A DNA stretch of 64,000 bases from G963666895 sp963666895 (GCA_963666895.2 CAXXNS010000007.1:12674-76673), one strand, 5' to 3'; shown: positions 49,405-58,044, counted from the stretch's first letter. Numbers and translations are program-made. Notes: generated by a model from the letters alone, not told the origin.

Positions 49405-50964
49405 ATGAACGGACCAGCAGGCGACCATCTCGACACCCTGCGCCGGCTCCTGGACGAGCTGGCTCCCCAGGCGCCCCTGGAGGAATCCCTGGGCAGCCTC
49501 CTCAAGGTTCTGGCCAAGGAACAGGGCTACGTGCGAGCCTTCCTGGCCATCATGGACCCGGAAACCGAGAGCCTGAAGATATCGCTCACCCATTCGCCAT
49601 CCAAATCCGACCAGGTCACCTATTCCCCGGGCCAGGGCGTCATCGGCCAGGTCTTCGAGACCGGCAAGGCCGTGGTGGTGCCGCGCATGTCCGAGAACAA
49701 GGAGTTCCTGAACAAGGCCTTCGGACGCCCCGATGAGGAACTGGCCCGCCTGGGCTTCATCTGCGTGCCCGTGGTCAGCCAGTCCGGCGGCGAGTCCGAG
49801 GTGTTGGGCACCCTGTCCGTGGACCTACCGCTCATGCCCACCGAGGCTCTGGACGACCACCGCCGCCTGCTGGAAGTGGCGGCCGTGATGATCGCCAACC
49901 AGGTGGCCCGCCTCCAGGAAGAGATGGCTCTGCAGAAGCACCTCATGTCCCAGGGCATGAGCATGGGGCCGGACACCCCGCCGCCGTCGAACTTCGTGGC
50001 CGCTTCCAAGGCCATGCGCATGGTCCTTCGCCAAGCCCGGCAGGTGGCCCCGTCCCGGGCCACGGTCCTGCTGCGCGGCGAGTCCGGCACGGGCAAGGAA
50101 CTCTTGGCCGAGGCCATCCAGGCCGGATCCCCGCGCTCGGACAAGCCCCTCATCAAGCTCAACTGCGCGGCCCTGCCCGCCGAACTGGTGGAGTCCGAGC
50201 TCTTCGGCTACCAGAAAGGCGCGTTCACCGGGGCCTACCAAAACAAGCGCGGCCTGTTCGAGGTGGCCAACAACGGCACCCTATTCCTGGACGAGATCGG
50301 CGAGCTGTCCCTGGACGCCCAGGCCAAGGTGCTGCGGGCCATCCAGGAGAAGGAAATCACCCGGGTGGGCGGCGAGCAGCCCATCATCGTGGACGTGCGC
50401 CTCATCTGCGCCACGCACCAGCCCCTGGAGGAGTTGCTCACCTCGGGCCGGTTCCGCGAGGATTTGTACTACCGCATCAACGTATTTCCGGTCTTCATCC
50501 CGCCCCTTCGCGAGCGGCGCGAGGACATCCTGCCCCTGGCCGAGCACTTCCTGGGCGACTTCGCCGGGGAGTACGGCAAGCAGATCCGCCGCATCTCCAC
50601 TCCGGCCATCGAGCTTTTGACCCTGTACCACTGGCCGGGCAACGTGCGCGAGCTCCGCAACTGCGTGGAGCGGGCCGTACTGGTCTGCGAGGAGGAGGTC
50701 ATCCGCACCTACCACCTGCCGCCCACCCTGCAGACCGCGGACTCCTCGGCCACGGGCACCAATCTGTCCTTTGGCGAGGCCGTGGGCAAGTTCGAGCAGG
50801 AGCTGCTGGTGGACTCGCTCAAAAAGACCCGGGGCAACATGCTCCAGGCCGCGCGGGACCTGCGCGTGTCGTACCGCATCGTCAACTACAAGGTGAAAAA
50901 GTACGGCATCGACCCCAAGCGCTACACGGCCTCGCCCCCGGCCAGGAAGAAGAAGTCCTCTTAG
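49405..50964 (+). CDS. GAF-domain sigma-54-dependent transcriptional activator (NifA-like)
   Basis: A 519-residue activator. Residues ~25-180 form a GAF sensor domain. The AAA+ module has Walker A GESGTGKE (225-232), the sigma-54 contact loop GAFTGA (272-277) and Walker B LFLDEIGE (293-300). A Fis-type HTH lies at ~475-505 (GNMLQAARDLRVSYRIVNYKVKKYG). The start ATG 49405 is 7 bases after iorB, so it is produced with IorAB and may report aryl-acid or redox state. Its target promoters are unknown; one sigma-54 site is visible 2.5 kb away, before the Maf gene. Confidence 0.9.
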   Translation: MNGPAGDHLDTLRRLLDELAPQAPLEESLGSLLKVLAKEQGYVRAFLAIMDPETESLKISLTHSPSKSDQVTYSPGQGVIGQVFETGKAVVVPRMSENKEFLNKAFGRPDEELARLGFICVPVVSQSGGESEVLGTLSVDLPLMPTEALDDHRRLLEVAAVMIANQVARLQEEMALQKHLMSQGMSMGPDTPPPSNFVAASKAMRMVLRQARQVAPSRATVLLRGESGTGKELLAEAIQAGSPRSDKPLIKLNCAALPAELVESELFGYQKGAFTGAYQNKRGLFEVANNGTLFLDEIGELSLDAQAKVLRAIQEKEITRVGGEQPIIVDVRLICATHQPLEELLTSGRFREDLYYRINVFPVFIPPLRERREDILPLAEHFLGDFAGEYGKQIRRISTPAIELLTLYHWPGNVRELRNCVERAVLVCEEEVIRTYHLPPTLQTADSSATGTNLSFGEAVGKFEQELLVDSLKKTRGNMLQAARDLRVSYRIVNYKVKKYGIDPKRYTASPPARKKKSS

Positions 50965-50977
50965 CCCACAAAAATAA

Positions 50978-51012
50978 AGGCCGCCCTGCGACGAACAGGG
51001 CGGCCTTTTTCT
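50978..51012. terminator. Bidirectional terminator between the sigma-54 activator and the CysK-CysRS fusion
   Basis: AGGCCGCCCTG pairs perfectly with CAGGGCGGCCT (11 bp, 7-base loop) and is followed by TTTTTC on the plus strand. On the minus strand it is followed by TTTATTTTTG, so it serves both convergent genes. Confidence 0.9.
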
Positions 51013-51027
51013 TTGCCGTAAAAAAGA

Positions 51028-53358
51028 TCAGGTCCGATAGACCCGTGCGCCCTTGGGCGTGTCCTCGACACGGAAGCCCAGGGCGGCCAGTTCATCGCGC
51101 AGGCGGTCGGACGCGGCGAAGTCCTTGCTCTTGCGCGCGGCTTCGCGCTGGGCCACCAGGGCCTGGGCCTGATCCGGCAGTTCGGACAAGGCCAGGGGCA
51201 GCAGGGCCTGATCCAGGATGCACAGCACCTCATCCACCTGATTCAGGGCCTGCAAACAGGCCGCGGCTCCGGCCCGGGTCATGCGGTCGTCCAAGGCCAG
51301 CCCGTTGACGTGCTTGGCGAACTCGTTGAGCGCGGGCCAGAAGCGGTGCAGGGACAAATCGTCGTCCACGGCCGTGTCGAACGCCTGGGACAGGTCCTGG
51401 GCCGCCTGGGCCTCCAGAGTATCGGCCTCGCCGGACCGGCCGGTTTCAGCGGCCAGCCGCAGCCAACCGGCCGCCTCCTGGACCCGCCGCCAGTTCTTGG
51501 CCCACATGGCCACGCTCTTCTCGGAAAAGGTCAGGGACTTGCGGTAGGATCCGGACAAGAGCCAGAACCGGGCCGCGTGCGGGTTCCCGGCCTGGTCCAT
51601 GAGCCGCTCCAGGTTTTCCGGGCCGCCCTGTTCGCGCTCCTCCTCAAGGGTCTCGGGCAGGGCCACGGGCTGGTCCACCAGCCAGGCCCCGGGCTCCACC
51701 CCGGCCACGGACCACAGGGCCCGCAAATTCTCCAGGTGGGGGAAGCGGTGCGCCTCGCTGCCCAGGAACACGTCCACGCTGCCCAGGCTCTCCAGGGCCG
51801 CGGCCGCGTGCTGCAGGAACCAGGACGGCCGCACGTTGCCCCACTCGGTCTCCACCACGTCGCCCATCTTCAGGTCCTGGAGGCTGGCCCGCTTGAGCAG
51901 GGTGAAGTCGTGCGGGGCCTCCTTGACGTAGGCGTCCAGGTCCACGGTGCGCCCGGCCGTCACCTGGGCCAGGTCGCGGCCGGAAATCTCGCCGTAGCGG
52001 TGGTCCCGGAAGACATCGAAATACACGCTCCGGAGCTTCTCGTAGGCCAACCCCTTGCCCAGCATGGCCCGGCAGGCGTTCAGGGCGCGGTCCACGGCTC
52101 CCGAGGCCAGGGGCCAGCGGGTGTGGTCGCGCACGCCAAGGCGCGCGGCCCGCTCCTTGAGCCCGTCGCGCACCCGCTTGCTGAACGCCTCGCGCGTCTC
52201 GCCCGCAGCCCGGCAGGCGGCCAGGGTGCGGTCGTCCAGGTCGGCCAGGCCCACGGCCACGGCCGGTTCCCCGCCCAGGGCCTCCAGCCGCCGGGCCAGC
52301 ACGTCGGTAAGCACCACGCGCCGCCAGGCGTCCAGGCCGCCCGCGTTGTCCAGGCTGGGCCCGATGGTGTACAGCCCGCGCGCCGGTTCCGGAGAAAGCA
52401 CGGCCTTTTTGCGCGAGGCCACGTCATACAGGGACACGCCGCGCACGTCTTCAACCGAGAAAAGAGAGGTGGACAGATAGCGCTCCCCGGAGTCCGGGAA
52501 AATGGTCACCACCATGCCCTGGCGGCCCTCGGCGGCCAGGGCCTCGGCCAGTTGCAAAGCCCCGCCCAGGGCCGCGCCCGAGCTCATGCCCACGAACAGT
52601 CCTTCCTCCTTGGCCAGCCTGCGGCAGAGGTCGAAGGCCCGCTCGTCCTCCACGTGCAGGACCTGATCCAGGGCCTTGCGGTCGTAGATGCCCGGCGGGT
52701 AGGACTCGTGCATGTTCTTGAGGCCCTGGATCTTGTGCCCGGCGAACGGCTCCACGGCCGCGCACCAGACGTCCGGGTTCATCTCCTTGAGCCGCTTGGT
52801 GCAGCCCATGGCCGTGCCCGTGGTGCCCAGGGTGGCCACGAAATGGGTGACCTTCCCGTCGGTCTGCTCCCAAATCTCCAGGCCCGTGCCGTTGTAATGG
52901 GCCTCGATGGAGGACGGGTTGTTGTACTGGTCCACCAGCACGTACTTGTCCGGGGACTGGCGGGCCATGCGGTAGGCCTCCTCGATGGCCCCGTCCGTGG
53001 CCAGCTTGGCCGGGGTCAGGCCGATCTCGGCCCCGTAGGCGCGCAGGATCATGCGCCGCTCCCGGCTGGCCCCTTCGCTCATGAGGAGCTTGATCTTGTA
53101 TCCCTTGACCGCGGCCACCATGGCCAGGCCGATGCCCGTGTTGCCCGAGGTGGCCTCGATGATGGTCTTGTCCGGGGTCAGCTCGCCCGAACGCTCGGCC
53201 GCCTCGATCATGGCCAGGGCCACCCGGTCCTTGATGGACCCGCCCGGGTTGCCCGCCTCCAGCTTCGCCAGAATCCTGACGCCCGGATAGGGGTTCAACC
53301 GGCGGATTTCCACCAGGGGGGTGTTGCCGATGCGGCTAAGCACGTTCTCGTGAATCAT
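51028..53358 (-). CDS. Fusion: cysteine synthase (CysK/CysM type) + degenerate cysteinyl-tRNA synthetase
   Basis: A 776-residue fusion. Residues 1-300 are a complete O-acetylserine sulfhydrylase-type PLP enzyme: PLP Lys43 (GGSIKDR), TSGNTG (70-75), the GTTGT phosphate loop (about 178-182) and PDSGERYLST near residue 290. Residues ~308-776 follow the order of cysteinyl-tRNA synthetase, from the YDVASRKK entry to the anticodon-side C-terminus. Catalytic motifs are lost: HIGH reads NAGG (338-341), the zinc Cys of MYVCGPT reads YTIGPS, the WHIECS segment reads WFLQHA (513-518), HHEN reads HLEN, and KMSKS reads FSEKS. Amino acid activation is therefore unlikely. The CysK half is probably active; the second half may be regulatory or RNA-binding. 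The start at ATG 53358 gives the normal CysK N-terminus. Confidence 0.9.
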   Translation of the reverse strand: MIHENVLSRIGNTPLVEIRRLNPYPGVRILAKLEAGNPGGSIKDRVALAMIEAAERSGELTPDKTIIEATSGNTGIGLAMVAAVKGYKIKLLMSEGASRERRMILRAYGAEIGLTPAKLATDGAIEEAYRMARQSPDKYVLVDQYNNPSSIEAHYNGTGLEIWEQTDGKVTHFVATLGTTGTAMGCTKRLKEMNPDVWCAAVEPFAGHKIQGLKNMHESYPPGIYDRKALDQVLHVEDERAFDLCRRLAKEEGLFVGMSSGAALGGALQLAEALAAEGRQGMVVTIFPDSGERYLSTSLFSVEDVRGVSLYDVASRKKAVLSPEPARGLYTIGPSLDNAGGLDAWRRVVLTDVLARRLEALGGEPAVAVGLADLDDRTLAACRAAGETREAFSKRVRDGLKERAARLGVRDHTRWPLASGAVDRALNACRAMLGKGLAYEKLRSVYFDVFRDHRYGEISGRDLAQVTAGRTVDLDAYVKEAPHDFTLLKRASLQDLKMGDVVETEWGNVRPSWFLQHAAAALESLGSVDVFLGSEAHRFPHLENLRALWSVAGVEPGAWLVDQPVALPETLEEEREQGGPENLERLMDQAGNPHAARFWLLSGSYRKSLTFSEKSVAMWAKNWRRVQEAAGWLRLAAETGRSGEADTLEAQAAQDLSQAFDTAVDDDLSLHRFWPALNEFAKHVNGLALDDRMTRAGAAACLQALNQVDEVLCILDQALLPLALSELPDQAQALVAQREAARKSKDFAASDRLRDELAALGFRVEDTPKGARVYRT

Positions 53359-53469
53359 TCCCGTTCCTCTCGCATGGCCCGTGCGGCGCGGCATGACGCC
53401 GAACCACGGGCGTTTGTCCGGTGTAGGGGAAAATCCACCGCCCCGCAACCCGTTGACGGGCCCGGTTTG

Positions 53470-53484
53470 TGGCACCGGCCTTGC
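53470..53484 (+). promoter_or_regulatory. Sigma-54 promoter upstream of the Maf-type gene
   Basis: TGGCAC-N5-TTGC matches the -24/-12 consensus completely (GG at 53471-53472, GC at 53483-53484). It lies 54 bases before the ATG of the Maf-type gene, predicting a start site near 53496. An AAAGGA site follows close to the ATG. Confidence 0.75.
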
Positions 53485-53538
53485 ATCGCATGCCCAGAAC
53501 CCTTTTCAAAGGCCAAGAACTTATCAAAGGACGGATGC

Positions 53539-55314
53539 ATGACGACGGCCTACCCCTATCTCAAAGACAACGTGGACACCCTGGCCCGCAAGAGCCCGCG
53601 CCTGCACCAGTGGCTCTCCAACCAGCCCTGGAACGAGGACGAGCTCCAGCAGAACCTGTGCACCAACTCCTGGGGCGTGCTGGACTGGAAGCTGCCCTCG
53701 GGCAAGGGCATGTTCCAGAACCTGCCCGTGCAGGGCCTCTACAGGGACTGGATGCCCGAGGACAAGGCCGACACCAGCGCCACCATCATCGTCGGCTGCA
53801 ACCTGGGCTACGGCCTGAACCACGTCCTGATCAACACCCCGGCCAGCCACAAGGTGGTTGTGCTCGAGCCCCGTCCCGAGATGCTCATCGCCTGCCTGGG
53901 CCAGACCGACTACCGGCCCTTCATCGAGTCCAAGCGGCTGCACTTCTGCCCGCCGGACGAGGAGCACCTGGCCAGCCTGGTCCAGAACATGGACCTCCAG
54001 TTCATCTACGGCCGCATCTTCCTGCGCCTGGACATCCCGTCCCAGCAGATCGGGCCCGAGTACGCCCTGTGGGGCCGCAAGGTGCGCGACCGGCTGGACA
54101 ACTTCTCCGTGGAGCTGGCCACCCTGCGCCACCGCCAGGACGTCATGGTCGGCAACGAGCTGGGCAACTTCTCCCGCACCCTGGAGGACGGCAGCCTCAT
54201 GGGCCTCAAGGACAGCGCGGCCGGGCTCTCGGCCGTGATCCTGTCCGCGGGCAACTCGCTCAAGTCCTACGCCCCGGTCCTGCGCCAGGACCCGGGCTAC
54301 GCCCTGTACGCCACCGCGCTCCAGACCATGCCCATCCTCCAGGAACAGGGCATCAAGCCCCACGTCTGCCTGGCCATCGACTTCAACCCGGACATGCTCA
54401 AGGTCTACGACCGGCTGGATCCCGAGTTCGCCAGGGACGTGCCCTTCATCTACTCCACCAAGGTCCAGCCCGAGGTGGTCCGCCGCTATCCCGGGCAGAC
54501 CGTGCCCCTGTGGACCCTGGGCGGACTGGCCACCTTCGCCATGCAGAACCGCGACCTGGTGCTCAACGCGGGCGGCAACGTGACCATCACCCTGGTCCGG
54601 TTGCTGCGCTGGTGCGGCGTGTCCCAGATTTTGCTGGTGGGCCAGGACTTCGCCTGGCGCGAGGACGGCGACACCCATGCCCAGGGCCACCACAGTTCCG
54701 GCCGGGGCTTCCGCTTCCGGCCCGGCAGCCACGTGCGGCTCAAGAACCGGGACGGCGACGACATCGTCAGCTCCCGCCAGTACCTGGCCAGCAAGCGCGA
54801 GTTGGAGGAAGACCTCAAGCGCGAGCCCATGCCCATGTACAACCTGTACGGCGGCGGCGCGCAGATCATCGGCGCCCGCGACGTGACCATGGACGAAGTG
54901 CGGGTGCACGGCATCCTGGCCTCGTCCCCGGGCACGGTGCAGGCCTTCATGGCCCGGCTGGAGCACGCCAGGGAATTCAGCAAGAGCTTCTCGTTCACGC
55001 CCAAGAGCAACCTCTGGGCCACGGACCTCAGACGGGCCGAACGCCGCCTGACCAAGCTGCTCAAGAAGCCGTCCTCCAACCGGGAGGAGATCAACGCCCT
55101 GCTGGAGCAGGTGCTGTTCTACATCAAGCAGGACCAGCTCTACCTGCCCTACCTGTTCAACGAGACCCTGAACCTGTCCGGCCTGGTCAAGGCACGGCAG
55201 AGGTACGTGGCCTCGGACCTGGCCGACTTCCGGTCCATCCAGCGCGACATCCTCAAGAAGGTGCGCGAGATCGACCGCACCCTGTCCAAGGCCCTGGAGA
55301 GCGACGCGGCCTGA
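53539..55314 (+). CDS. Maf-type motility accessory factor (DUF115 / MptE-like), flagellin modification
   Basis: A 591-residue protein of the Maf family, which transfers pseudaminic or legionaminic acid onto flagellin in Campylobacter, Helicobacter, Aeromonas and others. An N-terminal region with the family signature VGCNLGYGLNHVLIN and VVVLEPRPEMLIACLG is followed by the DUF115 core (~230-400: GLSAVILSAGNSLKSYAPVLRQ; LAIDFNPDMLKVYDRLDPEF; GGNVTITLVRLLRWCGVSQILLVGQDFAW). It ends in a helical coiled tail. The start is ATG 53539 behind AAAGGA. The upstream sigma-54 promoter fits flagellar-class control. It may instead act on LPS, since lpxB follows 46 bases later. Confidence 0.85.
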   Translation: MTTAYPYLKDNVDTLARKSPRLHQWLSNQPWNEDELQQNLCTNSWGVLDWKLPSGKGMFQNLPVQGLYRDWMPEDKADTSATIIVGCNLGYGLNHVLINTPASHKVVVLEPRPEMLIACLGQTDYRPFIESKRLHFCPPDEEHLASLVQNMDLQFIYGRIFLRLDIPSQQIGPEYALWGRKVRDRLDNFSVELATLRHRQDVMVGNELGNFSRTLEDGSLMGLKDSAAGLSAVILSAGNSLKSYAPVLRQDPGYALYATALQTMPILQEQGIKPHVCLAIDFNPDMLKVYDRLDPEFARDVPFIYSTKVQPEVVRRYPGQTVPLWTLGGLATFAMQNRDLVLNAGGNVTITLVRLLRWCGVSQILLVGQDFAWREDGDTHAQGHHSSGRGFRFRPGSHVRLKNRDGDDIVSSRQYLASKRELEEDLKREPMPMYNLYGGGAQIIGARDVTMDEVRVHGILASSPGTVQAFMARLEHAREFSKSFSFTPKSNLWATDLRRAERRLTKLLKKPSSNREEINALLEQVLFYIKQDQLYLPYLFNETLNLSGLVKARQRYVASDLADFRSIQRDILKKVREIDRTLSKALESDAA

Positions 55315-55360
55315 TATTTAGCGGTTGCCTCGCGGGCCAAAAACCTCTACCTCATGGCCC

Positions 55361-56476
55361 ATGCAGGACGCCATCTGGATCAGCGCGGGCGAGGCCTCGG
55401 GCGACATGCACGGAGCCCTGTTGGCCCGCGCGCTTCTGGCCCGCGACCCGGAAATGAAGCTCGCGGGCATGGGCGGCCCGGCCATGGCCGCGGCCGGCGT
55501 GGACCTGAAGTACGGCATGGAGCTCATCTCCTCCATGGGCTTCACCGAGGTCCTGGCCACCATCCCCCGCTTCTTCCGCCTGCTGGGGGACATCCGGCGC
55601 AGCCTGGAGCGCAACCGGCCCAGGGCCGTGGTGGTCATCGACTGCCCGGAACTCAATTTCCGCGTCGGCAAAATCGCCCACAAGCTGGGCATCCCGGCCT
55701 ACTACTACGTCTGCCCCCAGGTCTGGGCCTGGCGCACCGGACGGGTGGAGCTCTTCCGCCGCCACTTCCGCAAGGCCCTGTGCGTGCTGCCCTTTGAAGA
55801 AGCCTGGTACGCCGAACGCGGGGCGGCCGCCCAGTACGTGGGCAACCCGCTCCTGGACCAGATTCCCCTGGCCGAGTTGGAGGGCATCGAGCCCGAGCCG
55901 GACCGTGTCGGCCTGCTCCCGGGCTCGCGCGGCAAGGAGATACGGGCCCTGATGCCCGAGCTGGCTCGCCTGGCCGAAATCCTGGCCGCCAAGCACAAGG
56001 TGAAATTCCGCCTCTTCCCGGCCCCGGGCGTGGACCCCTCCCGGCTGATGGAGCTCTGGCCCCAGGGCGTGGACGTGGACCTGGCCGACCCCGGGGACCG
56101 CTACCGGGCCATGCGCTCCTGCCGCTTCCTGGTGGCCGCGTCCGGCACCGTGGCTCTGGAGGCGGCCCTGGTGGGCGCGCCGACCATCATCTGCTACCGG
56201 CTCTCGGGCCTGACCTACTTCCTGACCCGCCGCGTGGTGCAGGTGGAGTTCGCCGGGCTGCCCAACCTGATCCTGGGCCGGGAAATATTCCCGGAGCGCT
56301 TCCAGAAGCAGGCCACGGCCGGACCCTTGGCCGAGCTGGCCGAACAGTGGCTGCTGGACGGACCCCTGGAACAGGTCCGGGCCGGGCTCAGGGAGCTGCG
56401 CGCCCTCATGGGCGAGCCCGGCGCTCCGGCACGGGCCGCGGACATCATCCTTGAGGATATGGAGAGCGGGACATGA
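55361..56476 (+). CDS. lpxB: Lipid-A-disaccharide synthase
   Basis: A 371-residue GT-B glycosyltransferase that joins UDP-diacylglucosamine and lipid X in lipid A synthesis, at the inner membrane. The opening IWISAGEASGDMHGALLARAL and the VYYYVCPQVWAWRTGRVE, LPGSRGKEIRALMP and ASGTVALEAALVGAPTIICYR segments are diagnostic. The start at ATG 55361 gives the family N-terminus, but no clear ribosome binding site is visible. A longer reading by 12 codons is possible but less likely. It overlaps the next gene by four bases (ATGA). Confidence 0.94.
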   Translation: MQDAIWISAGEASGDMHGALLARALLARDPEMKLAGMGGPAMAAAGVDLKYGMELISSMGFTEVLATIPRFFRLLGDIRRSLERNRPRAVVVIDCPELNFRVGKIAHKLGIPAYYYVCPQVWAWRTGRVELFRRHFRKALCVLPFEEAWYAERGAAAQYVGNPLLDQIPLAELEGIEPEPDRVGLLPGSRGKEIRALMPELARLAEILAAKHKVKFRLFPAPGVDPSRLMELWPQGVDVDLADPGDRYRAMRSCRFLVAASGTVALEAALVGAPTIICYRLSGLTYFLTRRVVQVEFAGLPNLILGREIFPERFQKQATAGPLAELAEQWLLDGPLEQVRAGLRELRALMGEPGAPARAADIILEDMESGT

Positions 56477-56799
56477 GAGACGACATCCGCACCTACGGCG
56501 ACTTCCACGGCCTGAGCCAGGAAGACTTCGAAGCCATCCGGGACGAGATTCCCTATCCCCAGGTGGAGTTCAAGGACGGGGTCCTCAAGGTGGACCACGA
56601 GGGCAAGTTCATCTGGATCGACGACTTCCTGGACCGCATGGTCGAGCTGCTGGGAGACAAGGGCTGGGGAGGCGTGGACTTCATCGACCACCTGGACAAG
56701 AAGCTCACCCGCTACGACATCCGGGGCGGCAAGATGACCAAAAAGACGATTGATTTCGATCAGGCGCTCGGCTCGCCCTTCGCCCAGCAAATCGACTAG
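56473..56799 (+). CDS. Conserved small acidic protein of unknown function
   Basis: A 108-residue, strongly acidic soluble protein that overlaps lpxB (ATGA) and is therefore translated with it. It has no signal or membrane segment. Aromatic and acidic clusters recur (FHGLSQEDFEAIRDEIPYPQVEF; FIWIDDFLDRMVELLGDKGWGGVDFIDHLDKKL), suggesting a compact alpha/beta domain. The stop codon overlaps the stop of the convergent cold-shock gene by three bases. No family is recognised. A role tied to lipid A is possible only by position. Confidence 0.75.
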   Translation: MRDDIRTYGDFHGLSQEDFEAIRDEIPYPQVEFKDGVLKVDHEGKFIWIDDFLDRMVELLGDKGWGGVDFIDHLDKKLTRYDIRGGKMTKKTIDFDQALGSPFAQQID

Positions 56800-57020
56800 T
56801 CGGGATTGACGGGCCGGACAGCCATGGCCTTGGGCGCCACCTCGTCCCCGGCCGGCTCGTAGGTCACGGCCTCGCCCTGGTTCAGGGTCTGGAACCCTTT
56901 GCGCTGGATTTCCTGGAACTGGACGTACACGTCCCGGCCGTCGGGTCCGGTGATGAACCCGAAGCCCTTTTCCTCGTTGAACCAGGAAACGGTGCCTTGC
57001 ACCCGGTTGCCGCTCTTCAC
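56796..57020 (-). CDS. Cold-shock domain protein
   Basis: A 74-residue OB-fold RNA chaperone. RNP1 reads KGFGFIT and RNP2 reads DVYVQFQEI, where VQF replaces the usual VHF, so the stacking aromatic is kept. The opening QGTVSWFNEEKGFGF is typical of the CspA family. It starts 60 bases downstream of infA and may be transcribed with it; its stop overlaps the end of the acidic-protein gene. Whether it is cold-induced is unknown. Confidence 0.9.
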   Translation of the reverse strand: MKSGNRVQGTVSWFNEEKGFGFITGPDGRDVYVQFQEIQRKGFQTLNQGEAVTYEPAGDEVAPKAMAVRPVNPD

Positions 57021-57080
57021 GGATGGCCTCCCGGCATAAGCATAGGGTGAAGTCGGCCGCGGCGCAATGCGGCCGAGCGG

Positions 57081-57299
57081 TCAGCGCAGGCGGAAGGTGA
57101 TGCGCCCGCGGGTGAGGTCGTAGGGGGAAAGCTCCACCTTGACGCGGTCCCCGGGCAGGATGCGGATGTAATGCTTGCGCATCTTGCCGGAGATGTGTCC
57201 CAGAACCACGTGCCCGTTCTCCAGTTCCACCCGGAACATGGCGTTGGGCAACGCCTCCTGCACCAAGCCTTCCACCTCGATGGCTTCTTCCTTGGCCAT
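57081..57299 (-). CDS. infA: Translation initiation factor IF-1
   Basis: A 72-residue S1/OB-fold factor that occupies the A site of the 30S subunit during initiation. The sequence MAKEEAIEVEGLVQEALPNAMFRVELENGHVVLGHISGKMRKHYIRILPGDRV is canonical in length and residues. GAGAGTATG context with GGAGAG before ATG 57299. The TrpF-like gene lies 55 bases upstream. Confidence 0.98.
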   Translation of the reverse strand: MAKEEAIEVEGLVQEALPNAMFRVELENGHVVLGHISGKMRKHYIRILPGDRVKVELSPYDLTRGRITFRLR

Positions 57300-57354
57300 A
57301 CTCTCTCCAGCCCCGGCCCCGAACGGACGGGGTCATCCAAGGGGCTGAACTCCC

Positions 57355-58044
57355 TTACAACGCTTCGGAAAAAGAGGCAACCGCCTCCACCGCCCGGGAC
57401 ACGAAGCTCCGCACCTTTTTTTCGTCCTTGCGGCCGTCCGGTCCCTCCAGGCCGGTATGGGCGTCCACCCCGGCCGGACGCACCGCGCTCACGGCGTCGG
57501 CCACGTTGTCCGGGGTCAGCCCCCCGGCCAGAATCACGGGCCTGGGCGAGGCCAGGACCAGCCCGCGGCTCACCGCCCAGTCGTGGGGCTTGCCCGTGGC
57601 CCCGCAGGCCCCTGTTTCCGGATCAAAGGTGTCGGTCAGGAAGGCGTCCACGTGGGGCGCGGCCGCTCGCATCTCGGCCTCCACTCGGTCATCGCCCCGG
57701 CCCACAACCAGGCTCTTGATCAGGAACCAGCCGGGCTCGGCCCGCCTGAGCCGGGCCAGTTGGTCCGGGTCCACGGGGCCGTGCAGCTGCACCGCCCGCA
57801 ACCCGGCCGCCCGGGCCAGGTCGCGCACCGCGTCGGCCCGGTCCAGGTAGGTGATGAGCACCCCGGTGACGTAGCCCGGCAGGCCGGCGGCCGTCTCGAA
57901 CACGCGGTCCGCGTCCATGTCCGGCGTGCGCACCCCGGGGCCCAGGGGGAAGCCCAGGTGCGTGGCTCCGCAACGGACCAGCAGGTCCGCCTCGGCCGCA
58001 TCCAGCACCCCGGCCGCCTGGATGATGAAGCCCGGTTTGGTCAC
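57355..58044 (-). CDS. TrpF-like (phosphoribosylanthranilate isomerase) protein lacking the catalytic Cys
   Basis: A 229-residue (beta/alpha)8 protein of the TrpF family. The general acid Asp138 is kept in LTDTFDPETGACGATGKPHDW, and the phosphate-binding GGLTPDNVADAVSAVRPAGVDAHTGLEG segment is normal. The first strand, which in TrpF reads KICGI with the general-base Cys, reads QAAGV, so Ala11 replaces the Cys. Isomerisation as in TrpF is therefore questionable. It stands alone, outside a trp operon, between infA and the HD-GYP gene. It may be a divergent paralogue with a different sugar-phosphate substrate. Confidence 0.78.
   Translation of the reverse strand: MTKPGFIIQAAGVLDAAEADLLVRCGATHLGFPLGPGVRTPDMDADRVFETAAGLPGYVTGVLITYLDRADAVRDLARAAGLRAVQLHGPVDPDQLARLRRAEPGWFLIKSLVVGRGDDRVEAEMRAAAPHVDAFLTDTFDPETGACGATGKPHDWAVSRGLVLASPRPVILAGGLTPDNVADAVSAVRPAGVDAHTGLEGPDGRKDEKKVRSFVSRAVEAVASFSEAL

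Noticed and set aside
51310..53538. Plus-strand reading that would extend the Maf-type protein upstream by 743 codons
   Set aside because: It lies opposite the CysK-CysRS gene and crosses the sigma-54 promoter. Family similarity begins at ATG 53539 with its own ribosome binding site.
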